A DNA stretch of 64,000 nt, from NCBI RefSeq assembly GCF_012931845.1, contig NZ_CP051884.1, positions 930,001 through 994,000 of the forward strand. The letters are read 5' to 3'. Within the stretch, counting starts at the first letter, position 1; every line of letters starts with the position of its first letter. This DNA is from Cellulomonas taurus (GTDB taxonomy: Bacteria; Actinomycetota; Actinomycetes; Actinomycetales; Cellulomonadaceae). The notes beneath the pieces are model-generated. The model was not told the origin of the DNA and ran no database searches. It saw only the letters and a list, made by a program, of their open reading frames with translations. Positions 9,651 through 17,616 of this stretch are shown here, in pieces. The position numbers and the translations under genes are program-made.

Positions 9651-9916
9651 CGCCTCTGCGTCGAAGTCGGCACTCCGCGCCCGTCGACCCGGCTCCACCC
9701 ACTCGCCTCTGCGTCGAAGTCGGCACTCCGCGCCCGTCGAGGCCGGGCGAACTGCCGACCTCGGGCGCGAACTGCCGACCTCGGGCGCGAACTGCCGACC
9801 TCGCGTGGTGACCTGCCGACCGCCCCGCCCCTGGGCGCCTGGGGGCGGCTCCGCCCACCCCGGCCCGGCTCCGCCCACTCGTGGCTGCGTCGAAGTCGGC
9901 ACTCCGCGCCGATCGA
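9651..9916. repeat. Dispersed 37-bp intergenic repeat, three copies
   Basis: A 37-bp unit containing CGTCGAAGTCGGCACTCCGC occurs identically at 9651-9687 and 9704-9740 (53 bp apart) and with a few changes at 9880-9916. It lies between GH31 and the LacI gene with no supported gene. Short frames across it in several phases are Arg/Pro-rich artefacts. The copies are interleaved with a second, 20-bp repeat family. Confidence 0.85.
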
Positions 9917-9982
9917 GGCCCGGCGAACTGCCGACCTCGGGCGCGAACTGCCGACCTCGGGCCCGAATTGCCGACCGCGCCC
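9748..9982. repeat. 20-bp tandem repeat in two blocks of three
   Basis: The unit GCGAACTGCCGACCTCGGGC is tandemly repeated at 9748-9767, 9768-9787 and 9788-9807 (last copy diverging at its 3' end), then at 9923-9942, 9943-9962 and 9963-9982 (last copy degenerate). Between the blocks lies a Cys-less, gene-free stretch and the third copy of the 37-bp repeat. There are no unique spacers, so this is not a CRISPR array. Confidence 0.85.
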
Positions 9983-10002
9983 GCGCCTGCGCGCCGGGGG
10001 CG

Positions 10003-11007
10003 TCAGACCGCCGGTGCCGACACCGATCCGCGGTCGGTGACCTCCGGGGACACCAGCCGGGTGGTGGACAGCGCGTCCCCCTCCAACTGGGCCATCGCCA
10101 TCTCCAGCGCCACCCGACCGATGTCCTCGCCCGGGACATCGATGCCGGTGAGCGGCTGGGGCAGGCCGGTGCCGGTGTCGGCGGCGCCGATCGCCACCAC
10201 GGAGATGTCCTCCGGGACGCGCACCCCGCGCCGCTCCAGCGCGGACATCACCCCGGGCAACGCCAACTCGTTGTGCACCACCAGACCGGTCACGCCGGGT
10301 GTCTCGTCCAGCACCCGCTCCAACGCCACCACGCCACCGGCGAAGTTCGGCTCGCAGGGCAGCATCGTCAGCTCGGCGCCGCGCAGCTCGGCCTCCTCGG
10401 CGACCCCGGCCCGCATCCGGATCGCGTAGTTCGCCCGGCGGTCGATCCGTTCCTGCGATGCCCCGATCAGGGCGATCCTGTGGTGTCCGGCATCGGTCAG
10501 GGTCCGGACGGCCGAGCGCCCGGCGGCGGTGAAGTCCAGGTCCACGCAGCACAACCCGCTCGGGTCGGAGGGCACGCCGATCAGCACCGACGGCTGCTTC
10601 AGGGACCGCAGGGCCGGCAGTCGCTCGTCCTCCGCCTCGACGTCCATCACGATGATCGCGTCCGCCATCGACGACGACGCCACCCGGTCCACCCCGTTGC
10701 TGTCGTCCTGGGTGAGCAGCAGCACGTCGTGGTCGTGCGAGCGGGCGGCCGTCACCACGCCGCCGACGAACTGCATGATGATCTGGACGTTGATCCCCGG
10801 CCGGAACGGCACCATCAGCGCGATGATGTTGCTCCGGCTGGACGCGAGCGCCCGCGCCCCGGCGTGCGGCCGGTAGCCGAGTTCACGGATGGTGCGCTCC
10901 ACCCGCTCCCGGGTCCGGGGCGAGATCGGTCGCTTGCCACTGAGCACGTAGCTCACCGTCGAGGCCGAAACCCCTGCGGCCTTCGCCACGTCGTCGATCG
11001 TCGCCAT
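10003..11007 (-). CDS. LacI-family transcriptional repressor
   Basis: 334-residue LacI/GalR regulator. The N-terminal helix-turn-helix and hinge read MATIDDVAKAAGVSASTVSY, and a periplasmic-binding-protein-like sugar-sensing domain follows from about residue 60. The ATG at 11007 is chosen because TAGGGT (11015-11020, minus strand) sits exactly 7 nt before it, the pattern of leaderless actinobacterial genes; a GTG 9 bp upstream would overlap this box. It is divergent from the GH1 gene and follows the GH31 operon. One operator lies in its own promoter and another in the GH1 promoter, so autoregulation and control of the glycosidases are likely. The sensed sugar is unknown; one operator resembles the Streptomyces CebR box, suggesting a beta-glucoside. 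Confidence 0.93.
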   Translation of the reverse strand: MATIDDVAKAAGVSASTVSYVLSGKRPISPRTRERVERTIRELGYRPHAGARALASSRSNIIALMVPFRPGINVQIIMQFVGGVVTAARSHDHDVLLLTQDDSNGVDRVASSSMADAIIVMDVEAEDERLPALRSLKQPSVLIGVPSDPSGLCCVDLDFTAAGRSAVRTLTDAGHHRIALIGASQERIDRRANYAIRMRAGVAEEAELRGAELTMLPCEPNFAGGVVALERVLDETPGVTGLVVHNELALPGVMSALERRGVRVPEDISVVAIGAADTGTGLPQPLTGIDVPGEDIGRVALEMAMAQLEGDALSTTRLVSPEVTDRGSVSAPAV

Positions 11008-11014
11008 GACGCTC

Positions 11015-11020
11015 ACCCTA
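11015..11020 (-). promoter_or_regulatory. -10 box of leaderless LacI gene
   Basis: TAGGGT on the minus strand, 7 nt before the ATG at 11007; no ribosome-binding site fits, so the mRNA probably starts at the ATG. Confidence 0.65.
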
Positions 11021-11027
11021 GTGCGCG

Positions 11028-11041
11028 CCGAAGCGGTTCGA
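11028..11041. promoter_or_regulatory. LacI-type operator at the regulator promoter
   Basis: CCGAAGCGGTTCGA is a near-palindrome differing at two positions from the core TCGAAGCGCTTCGA upstream of GH42. It lies immediately upstream of the -10 box of the LacI gene, where binding would block RNA polymerase and give autorepression. Confidence 0.6.
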
Positions 11042-11110
11042 TCCCTGCTTCCCGGCCGCGGGTGCCCCCAGCGGCGGCGATCCGTCGAAGCCGCCGTCGA
11101 ACGGGGTTAG

Positions 11111-11124
11111 CGGGAGCGTTCCCA
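11111..11124. promoter_or_regulatory. CebR-box-like operator before GH1
   Basis: CGGGAGCGTTCCCA matches 12 of 14 positions of TGGGAGCGCTCCCA, the operator known for Streptomyces CebR-type LacI regulators of cellulose and cellobiose genes. It overlaps or precedes a candidate promoter (TTAGCG at 11107-11112, 18 bp, TATCGT at 11131-11136) of the GH1 beta-glucosidase. The site could be read by the local LacI protein or by a CebR homologue elsewhere. Confidence 0.65.
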
Positions 11125-11222
11125 TCGCGGTATCGTATCGTTTCGACAAGCGCCGACACCGTCGTCTGCACCGGCCAGCCCCGCGTGCCGTCGACCGGAT
11201 CCCGATCGACCGAAGGACTCGC

Positions 11223-12677
11223 ATGCCCGCCACCCGCCCGTCCGGCCGCCAGTTCCCCGCCGACTTCGTCTGGGGCTCCGCCACCGCCTCGTACCAGATC
11301 GAGGGCGCCGCCACCGAGGGTGGTCGCGGTCCGTCGATCTGGGATACCTTCGCCACCGTCCCGGGCGCCGTGCTCAACGGTGACACCGGCCTGGTCGCCG
11401 ACGACCACTACCACCGCGTCCCCGAGGACGTCGCCCTGATGCAGGAGATCGGGCTGGAGGCCTACCGGTTCTCGATCTCCTGGCCGCGGGTCCAGCCCAC
11501 CGGGTCGGGGGAGTGGAACGAGGAGGGCATCGCGTTCTACGTCGACCTGGTCGACCGCCTGCTGGCCGCCGGGATCAACCCGGTCGTCACCCTCTACCAC
11601 TGGGACCTGCCGCAGCCGCTGGAGGACGAGGGCGGCTGGACCAACCGGCGCACCGCGTACCTGTTCGCCGACTACGCCCGCAAGATGGCCGAGGTCCTCG
11701 GCGACAAGATCGAGATCTGGACCACCCTGAACGAGCCGTGGTGCTCGGCCTACCTCGGCTACGCCTCCGGGGTGCACGCCCCGGGTCGCCAGGACCAGGC
11801 AGCCTCCCTGGCGGCGGTGCACCACCTCAACCTGGCGCACGGTCTGGCGTCCACCGCCATCCGCGAGGTGCTGGGCGAGGACGCCACGGTCTCGATCACG
11901 CTCAACCTGCACGTCACCCGGGCCGACAGCGACGCCGCCGAGGACCTGGCGGCGCGGCACAAGATCGACCTGATCGCCAACGAGGTCTTCCTGCAGCCGA
12001 TCCTCGAGGGCCGCTACCCGGAGGAGATCTTCGCCCAGACCGCGGCGGTCTCCGACTGGTCCTTCGTCCAGGACGGCGACCTGGAACTGATCCACCAGCC
12101 GCTCAGCCTGCTCGGCGTGAACTACTACTCCACCGGTCGGGTGCGCAAGCTGCACGGCGAGCCGAAGGTCGGCGACGGCAGCCCGGGCGTCGACGGTCAC
12201 AAGTCCTCGGTCGTGAGCACCTGGGTCGGTGCCGAGGACGTCGAGTGGCTGCCCCAGCCCGGTCCGCACACCGCGATGGGCTGGAACCAGGAGCCGCAGG
12301 GTCTGACCGACCTGCTGGTCTCCCTGCACCAGCGTTACCCCGAGCTGCCGATGGCCATCACCGAGAACGGCGCCGCCTTCGCCGACCAGGTCTCCGCGGA
12401 CGGCCGGGTGCACGACGAGGACCGGGTCAGCTACCTGCACGACCACATCGACGCCGTGGGTGCCGCGATGGACCAGGGTGCCGACGTGCGCGGGTACTTC
12501 GTCTGGTCCCTGTTCGACAACTTCGAGTGGGCCTACGGCTACGACCGCCGGTTCGGCATCGTGCGGGTCGACTACGACACGCTGGAGCGGATCCCCAAGG
12601 ACTCCGCGTACTGGTACAGCGAGCTGATCCGCACCGGCACCATCGCCCCGGTCGAGACCGCGCCGCAGCTGGGCTGA
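11223..12677 (+). CDS. bglB: GH1 beta-glucosidase
   Basis: 484-residue family 1 retaining beta-glucosidase. The N-terminal signature FVWGSATASYQIEG is present; Glu171 in TLNEPW is the acid/base and Glu381 in ITENGA the nucleophile, followed by the WSLFDNFEWAYGY aglycone-site motif. There is no signal peptide; it would hydrolyse imported cello- or debranched gluco-oligosaccharides to glucose. The ATG at 11223 follows GAAGGA, and about 85 nt of leader separates it from the candidate promoter with a CebR-type operator. A hairpin terminator follows at 12690. It is the backbone-cleaving partner of the GH95, GH42 and GH31 enzymes. Confidence 0.95.
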   Translation: MPATRPSGRQFPADFVWGSATASYQIEGAATEGGRGPSIWDTFATVPGAVLNGDTGLVADDHYHRVPEDVALMQEIGLEAYRFSISWPRVQPTGSGEWNEEGIAFYVDLVDRLLAAGINPVVTLYHWDLPQPLEDEGGWTNRRTAYLFADYARKMAEVLGDKIEIWTTLNEPWCSAYLGYASGVHAPGRQDQAASLAAVHHLNLAHGLASTAIREVLGEDATVSITLNLHVTRADSDAAEDLAARHKIDLIANEVFLQPILEGRYPEEIFAQTAAVSDWSFVQDGDLELIHQPLSLLGVNYYSTGRVRKLHGEPKVGDGSPGVDGHKSSVVSTWVGAEDVEWLPQPGPHTAMGWNQEPQGLTDLLVSLHQRYPELPMAITENGAAFADQVSADGRVHDEDRVSYLHDHIDAVGAAMDQGADVRGYFVWSLFDNFEWAYGYDRRFGIVRVDYDTLERIPKDSAYWYSELIRTGTIAPVETAPQLG

Positions 12678-12689
12678 GCCCGACCGACC

Positions 12690-12726
12690 GGCACCCCCGC
12701 CCCCGCACGTCGGGCGCGGGGGTGCC
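12690..12726 (+). terminator. Hairpin terminator after GH1
   Basis: Perfect 11-bp stem (12690-12700 with 12716-12726) of GGCACCCCCGC and its complement, 12 bp after the GH1 stop, with further pairing possible in the loop and no T-tract. Confidence 0.7.
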
Positions 12727-12749
12727 GTGCCATGGGTGAGGATGGGACG

Positions 12750-13058
12750 GTGCCACGTTCACGTCGATCCGGTAAGCGGCCGTACAACGCCGAGCACGTC
12801 CCGCTCGACCTCGACCGGGTCGGCGGTATCCGGCGGGCCGAGTCCGGCCCGGACGGGGAGTGGACCACCCAGCGGGTGCGCGGCTCGGACCGCACCTTCC
12901 GCTGCCCGGGCTGCGACCAGCTGATCGCCACCGGCACCGCGCACGTGGTCGCCTGGCAGGCGGACAGCATCCTCGGCGACGCCGCTGCCCTCGACAATCG
13001 GCGGCACTGGCACACCTCCTGCTGGGAGGCCCGGCACCGCCGCCGACCCACCCGCTGA
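12750..13058 (+). CDS. Small putative Zn-binding protein, conserved hypothetical
   Basis: 102 residues if read from GTG 12750; an in-frame ATG at 12732 would add six residues. The GTG is preferred because GAGGAT (12738-12743) sits 6 nt before it, usable either as a Shine-Dalgarno or as a leaderless -10 box. The N-terminus is basic (PRSRRSGKRP). The middle holds CPGC at about residues 51-54, followed by HWH and a further Cys near residue 91, so a zinc ribbon or knuckle is plausible; the C-terminus is Arg-rich. It resembles a small family seen in many actinobacteria; the function is not known to me. Confidence 0.75.
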   Translation: MPRSRRSGKRPYNAEHVPLDLDRVGGIRRAESGPDGEWTTQRVRGSDRTFRCPGCDQLIATGTAHVVAWQADSILGDAAALDNRRHWHTSCWEARHRRRPTR

Positions 13059-13100
13059 CCGGCGGGTCGAGCCGCGGACCCGCGCGTACCCTCGGAGTCG

Positions 13101-13877
13101 ATGAGCACCGAGATCCGATCCCTGACCGTCCTGCCCGCGCATCGGGAGGACATCGAGCTGCACACCGCCGACGGCCTGACCCTGGTCGGCGAACTCGCCC
13201 GGCCCGCGAACCCCGACGGCAGCCCGCGCACCCCCGCCGCCACCCTGGTGACGCTGCACCCGCTGCCGACCCACGGCGGCTACATGGACTCGCACGTGCT
13301 GCGGAAGGCGTCCTGGCGGCTCCCGGCGCTGGCCGACATCGCGGTGCTCCGGTTCAACACCCGGGGCACCAGCAGCCCGCGCGGCACCAGCGAGGGCAGC
13401 TTCGACGAGGGCCGCGCCGAGCGCTTCGACGTGCACGCGGCCATCGAGTTCGCCGAGTTCCACGACCTGCCGAACCCGTGGCTGGTCGGCTGGTCCTTCG
13501 GCACCGAGCTCACCCTGATGCACGGCCTGGACCCGCTGGTCCGCGGCGCGATCCTGCTCTCCCCGCCGCTGCACCGGGCCACCGACGCCGACCTCGACGC
13601 CTGGGACGCCGACGGCCGACCGCTGACCGCCCTGGTCCCCGAGCACGACGACTACCTGCGGCCCGAGGAGGCCCGGCGACGTTTCGCCCAGGTGCACCAG
13701 GCCGAGATCGTCGGAGTCGACGGGGCTAAGCACCTGTGGGTCGGCGAGCCGTACGTCCGCCGGGTCCTGAACGAGATCGTCGCGCGGGTCCGGCCCGGTT
13801 TCCCGACCCCGCTGCCGACCACCTGGGACGGCCCCTCCGAGCAGGCCGATCCCGACCCGCGACCCGAGGACGCCTGA
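13101..13877 (+). CDS. Alpha/beta hydrolase
   Basis: 258-residue single-domain alpha/beta hydrolase of the dienelactone-hydrolase/YfbB-like kind. The oxyanion region is LVTLHPLPTHGG, the nucleophile elbow is GWSFGTE (Ser near residue 134), and a His follows in AKHLWVG near residue 212. The ATG at 13101 lies 8 nt after TACCCT (13087-13092), suggesting leaderless transcription. The stop overlaps the start of the next hydrolase (TGATG), so the two are coupled. The substrate cannot be told from sequence. Confidence 0.88.
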   Translation: MSTEIRSLTVLPAHREDIELHTADGLTLVGELARPANPDGSPRTPAATLVTLHPLPTHGGYMDSHVLRKASWRLPALADIAVLRFNTRGTSSPRGTSEGSFDEGRAERFDVHAAIEFAEFHDLPNPWLVGWSFGTELTLMHGLDPLVRGAILLSPPLHRATDADLDAWDADGRPLTALVPEHDDYLRPEEARRRFAQVHQAEIVGVDGAKHLWVGEPYVRRVLNEIVARVRPGFPTPLPTTWDGPSEQADPDPRPEDA

Positions 13878-14737
13878 TGGTCACCGTCGTCCCGCACGTC
13901 CTGCGACCCGGCGTCGCGGGGCACACCCCGTTGGTCCTGCTGCACGCCTTCCCGGTCGACTCCCGGATGTGGTCCGCCGTCGGTCGGCTGATCACCGCCG
14001 GCACCCCGGTGATCGCCATCGACCTGCCCGGCATGGGCGCCGCCCCGGCACCGGATGCAGCACCCGCGCTGGAAGCGGCCGCGGACGCGGTCGCCGCGTT
14101 GCTGTCCGGGGCCGCACCGACCGAGTCCGCGGACCCAGACCGTCCCACTGACTCGGCCCCTACCGCCGACCCGGCCCGGCCTGAGGTGCCAGCAGGTCCC
14201 GCCGTGGTCGCCGGGCTGTCGATGGGCGGGTACGTCGCCCTCGCCCTGGCCGAGCGCCACCCCGAGCTGGTCGCCGCCCTCGCCCTGCTGGACACCAAGG
14301 CGGTCGCCGACACCCCGGAGGCAGCCGCCAACCGTCGCCGGATCGCGGACGAGGCCGAGCGCACCGGCAGCGTCGACCCGGTGCGCCCGATGGTGGACGC
14401 CGTGCTCGGCGACACCACCCGCGCCACCCGCCCGGACCTGGTCCGGCAGCTCGCCGGCTGGATCGACGAGCAGCACCCGGCCGGCATCGCCTGGTCCCAG
14501 CGCGCGATGGCCGCCCGGCCCGACCGCAGCCACGTGCTGCGCGGGTGGACCCGGCCCGCCCTGGTCCTGGTCGGCGCCGAGGACGGCCCGACTCCGCCGG
14601 AGCAGGCAGCCGCGATGGCCGGCCTGCTGGGCATCGAGCCGGTCGTGATCCCCGCCGCCGGTCACCTGACGGCGATCGAGCAGCCCACGGCGGTCGCGCA
14701 GGCACTCACCACCCTGCTGATCCGCGCGGACCGCTAG
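13877..14737 (+). CDS. Alpha/beta hydrolase, enol-lactonase-like
   Basis: 286-residue alpha/beta hydrolase fold protein resembling 3-oxoadipate enol-lactonases and related esterases. The oxyanion HAFPVDSRMW is near residue 24, the nucleophile lies in AGLSMGGY near residue 116, and the catalytic His in GHLTAIEQP near residue 260. The ATG at 13877 overlaps the preceding stop by one base; a longer in-frame extension lies inside the upstream gene and is rejected. Residues about 56-105 are an Ala/Pro/Asp-rich insertion. The true substrate is unknown. Confidence 0.88.
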   Translation: MVTVVPHVLRPGVAGHTPLVLLHAFPVDSRMWSAVGRLITAGTPVIAIDLPGMGAAPAPDAAPALEAAADAVAALLSGAAPTESADPDRPTDSAPTADPARPEVPAGPAVVAGLSMGGYVALALAERHPELVAALALLDTKAVADTPEAAANRRRIADEAERTGSVDPVRPMVDAVLGDTTRATRPDLVRQLAGWIDEQHPAGIAWSQRAMAARPDRSHVLRGWTRPALVLVGAEDGPTPPEQAAAMAGLLGIEPVVIPAAGHLTAIEQPTAVAQALTTLLIRADR

Positions 14738-14761
14738 CGCACGCCGCCGGTCGTCTGGGCG

Positions 14762-15184
14762 TCAGCCCTCGCCCAGCACCCGAGCCAGTGCCAGCGGCAG
14801 GTCCAAGGACTCGCCGTCCTTGCCCCCGGCGCCGATGACGAGCGGCGGGTCCTGCGGCGTCACGCTCACCCCGCGCCACCGGGCTGTCAGCGACCCCGGC
14901 ACGGTGAGCACGTAGAACTCGCCGTCCGTGCCCACGGCGACCGTGCGGTCACGCCGCAGGTACCAGCCCGCCAACCCGGTGCGGAACGAGCCGCGTCCGC
15001 CGTACCCCTGCGCGCGCAGCGGCTCCGGTGCCACGCCCCGCTCGCGGGCCGTCACCAGGAACTCGTGGATCAGCGCCCGGGCGCGGTCCGACTCGGCGCG
15101 TTGCCGGGCGACCAACGCCGCCTCGTGCGCCGCGGCCGCCTCCCGGCGCTGATCCCGCCAGTCGGCGGCCGCGGGCCCGGTCAC
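14762..15184 (-). CDS. Conserved hypothetical protein
   Basis: 140 residues with a charged, Ala/Arg-rich helical N-terminal half (about 1-55) and a beta-rich C-terminal half containing a WYLRRDRTVAVGTDGEFYVL strand pair. There are no signal peptide or membrane segments. The GTG start at 15184 overlaps the stop of the upstream coiled-coil gene (GTGA), so it is probably co-expressed with that polarity/cytoskeletal protein. It converges on the alpha/beta hydrolase gene with 24 bp between. The function is not recognised. Confidence 0.75.
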   Translation of the reverse strand: MTGPAAADWRDQRREAAAAHEAALVARQRAESDRARALIHEFLVTARERGVAPEPLRAQGYGGRGSFRTGLAGWYLRRDRTVAVGTDGEFYVLTVPGSLTARWRGVSVTPQDPPLVIGAGGKDGESLDLPLALARVLGEG

Positions 15185-17616
15185 TTCTGCTCGACCTCGC
15201 CGTCGGCGCGCTGCTCGGCCGGAGTCGCCTCGGCGCTCGTGTCACCGTCGGCCGAGCCGGTTCCGGTGCCGGCGTCGCTCCCGGCTGCATCGGCAGCAGT
15301 GGTCGCCTCGACGTCGGCCGGGGTGCTTCCGGTGCCGGAGTCGTTCCCGGTCGGTGCCGCCGTGGTCCCTGCGTCCGCACCGGTCGACCCGGTGTCCGGG
15401 GTGCCCGAAGCGCCGTCGGTCGTCGACTCCACCTCCGTCGCGGCACCGCCCGCAGCCTTCTTCGGCCCGGCGGCCGAGACCGGTGCCGGTCGCGCCTTCG
15501 CCTTCGCCGGGGTGCGCCCGGACTTGCCCGCGGCAGGCGTCGCCTCGCGCTCGAACTTGGCCTGCGCCTTGTCCGCCCGCTCCAGGGTCTGCCGGTTCGG
15601 CACCGGGTCCGAGCCGAGCAGGTTCCGCAGCTCGTCCAGGTACGTGGTGATCGACTCGCGCTGGCGGTTGAGGTCCTCGACCTGCCGCTGAGCGGTGGTC
15701 CGCTCCCGCTCGGCCTCACTCATCGACTCGGACAGCGTCTTCTCGGCGTGCTCACGGGCCTCGGCGACCACCCGGTCGGCGTTCTGCCGGGCGTTCGACA
15801 GCAGCTCCTTGGCCTGGTTCTGCGAGTCGAGCCGCACCTTCTCGGCCTGCTCCAGCGCCTTCGCCACCCGCTGCTCGGCGGCGGCGGCGTGCGCCTCGGC
15901 GTCGGAGACCAGCTTCTCGGTCTCGGCGCGAGCGACGGCGTGCCGCTCGGCGTCCGCGCGCTCGGCCTCCTCGCGCTGGGTGGCGATCGTCAGCTCCGCG
16001 TCGGCGAGCGCCTGTCGGGCCTGCTGCTGCATCGCCTCGGCCTCGGTCCGGGCCGCCGTGGTCAGCTCCTCGGCCTGGCGCGCCGCCTCGGTCAGCTGGC
16101 GCTCGACCTGCAACCGGGTCTGCTCGCGCAGTTCGTCGGTCTCACGCTGGGTGGTGGCGCGCAGCTCCGCGGCGGCGCGCTCGGTGTTCTCCCGCAGCTC
16201 GGTGGTCTCGCGCTGGGTGTTCTCCCGCAGCTCGTCCGTCTCCCGCTGGGCGGCGTCCCGCAGCTCGCTGGTCTCCCGCTCGGCGGTGGCCCGGAGGTCG
16301 GCCGCGTACTGCTCCGCCTCCGCGCGCTGGGTGGTGGTCTCGTGCGTCACCCGGTCGCGCAGTTCCGTGGTCTCCCGCTCCACGGAGGCGCGCAGCTCGG
16401 CGACGTACTGCTCGGCCTCGGTACGCACCGCGGCGAGCTCCTGTTCGGCCTGCTGACGGGTGGCGGCGATCTCCTCGGCGACCTGTGCCCGCAACTCGGC
16501 GGTCTCCCGGTCGGCGGTGGCCCGCACGAACCCGGAGTACTGGTCGGCCTCGGCCCGGACCGCGCTGGTCTCGGCGGCGACCTTCTGCTGCAGCTCGGTG
16601 GCGGACCGCTCGGCGGCGGAGCGCACCTGGTCGGCGTAGGCGGCTGCCTCGGCGCGGACCCGGTTCACCTCCTCGCCCGTGGTGCGGCGCAGTTCGGCTG
16701 CCTCGGCTGCGGCCGACGACCGCTGCTCGGCGGCCCAGCGCTCGGTCTCGGTGCGCAGCTCGGCGATCTCGGCCGCGGTCTGTCGGCGCAGCTCGGTGGT
16801 CTCGGCCTCGGTCCGTCGACGCAGTTCGGCGGTGTCCGTCTCAGCCTGCTGACGCTGGGCGGAGGTCTCGGCCTCGGCGAGCTGCCGCTGCGCGGAGGTG
16901 TCGGCGTCGGCGCGCTGGCGCAGGTCCTGGGCGTAGTGCTCCGCCTCGGCACGCAGTGCGGAGGTCTCCGCCTCGGTGGTGGTCCGCAGCTGCTCGGCCG
17001 CCTGCTCGGTGCTGATCCGCAGTTCGGTGGTCTCGCGCTCCACGGTCGCCCGCAGGGTGCCCAGCTCGCGTTCCAGGCTGGCGCGGCGCTCGCTCGCCTC
17101 GGTGGCCTGCGCGGTCTGGATCCGGGCCGCCTCGCGCTCGGCGGAACCCACCATCTCCTCGGCCCGTCGCTGGGCCGCGGTCAGGACGCTTTCCGCCTCG
17201 GCGTGCGCGGTGGTGCGCTCCTCGGTGGCCTCACGCTTAGCGGTGGCGATCAGCTCGGCGACCTCGTTCTCCGCGCGGGCCCGGAGCTGACCGGCGGCGA
17301 GCCGAGCGCGGGCCAGCGCGTCGGAGGCCTGCGCGTTGGCCTGCTGCACGACGTCCGACGACTGCTCCTCCGCCGACCGCAGCAGCATCTCGATCCGCGA
17401 TCCCAGACCCGAGTACGTCGGCCGCTCGGCCTCGCGCAGCTGACGGTGCGCCTCGGAGAGCTCCCCGGAGATCTGCAGCACCCGCTCGTCCAGCGATGAC
17501 ACCTGCGAGCGGGCCTCGCCGAGTGCGCGTTCCAGCTCGTTCATCCGGGTGTCGACCTGCTCGCGGTCGTAACCACGGAAGTTGACGACCGGGAACAGCA
17601 TGCGGTCCTCTGGCAC
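15181..17616 (-). CDS. DivIVA/Scy-like long coiled-coil protein
   Basis: 811-residue cytoskeletal-type protein. The N-terminal part (FPVVNFRGYDREQVDTRM) resembles the DivIVA membrane-targeting head. Residues 179-497 are 29 uninterrupted 11-residue units, and heptad-like coiled coil continues to about residue 690. The last 120 residues are Ala/Thr/Gly/Asp-rich and disordered, with a Lys/Pro patch. The Streptomyces proteins Scy and FilP share this layout and organise polar growth; a role in cell shape or polarity is inferred. The GTG at 17616 is chosen because AGGAGG (17624-17629) lies 7 nt upstream, although the frame remains open 66 codons further. Its stop is coupled to the small gene downstream. 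Confidence 0.85.
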   Translation of the reverse strand: MPEDRMLFPVVNFRGYDREQVDTRMNELERALGEARSQVSSLDERVLQISGELSEAHRQLREAERPTYSGLGSRIEMLLRSAEEQSSDVVQQANAQASDALARARLAAGQLRARAENEVAELIATAKREATEERTTAHAEAESVLTAAQRRAEEMVGSAEREAARIQTAQATEASERRASLERELGTLRATVERETTELRISTEQAAEQLRTTTEAETSALRAEAEHYAQDLRQRADADTSAQRQLAEAETSAQRQQAETDTAELRRRTEAETTELRRQTAAEIAELRTETERWAAEQRSSAAAEAAELRRTTGEEVNRVRAEAAAYADQVRSAAERSATELQQKVAAETSAVRAEADQYSGFVRATADRETAELRAQVAEEIAATRQQAEQELAAVRTEAEQYVAELRASVERETTELRDRVTHETTTQRAEAEQYAADLRATAERETSELRDAAQRETDELRENTQRETTELRENTERAAAELRATTQRETDELREQTRLQVERQLTEAARQAEELTTAARTEAEAMQQQARQALADAELTIATQREEAERADAERHAVARAETEKLVSDAEAHAAAAEQRVAKALEQAEKVRLDSQNQAKELLSNARQNADRVVAEAREHAEKTLSESMSEAERERTTAQRQVEDLNRQRESITTYLDELRNLLGSDPVPNRQTLERADKAQAKFEREATPAAGKSGRTPAKAKARPAPVSAAGPKKAAGGAATEVESTTDGASGTPDTGSTGADAGTTAAPTGNDSGTGSTPADVEATTAADAAGSDAGTGTGSADGDTSAEATPAEQRADGEVEQK
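16126..17082 (-). repeat. 33-bp coding periodicity: 29 hendecad repeats
   Basis: Within the coiled-coil gene, 957 bp encode 29 consecutive 11-residue units with a consensus near A-x-A-E-R-E-T-x-E-L-R. Position 11 is Arg in 28 of the 29 units. No unit has an insertion or deletion, so the DNA has a strict 33-bp period. Confidence 0.85.

Noticed and set aside
7009..9858. 949-codon minus-strand frame opposite GH31
   Set aside because: It is antisense to a gene collinear with YicI; its residues are low-complexity Gly/Arg/Val, as expected of a shadow in GC-rich DNA.
9748..9982. Possible CRISPR array in the 20-bp tandem repeats
   Set aside because: Units abut one another with no unique spacers, and no cas genes are nearby.
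15028..17499. 823-codon plus-strand Gly/Leu-rich frame opposite the coiled-coil gene
   Set aside because: Its apparent repeats arise from the 33-bp period of the real minus-strand gene.
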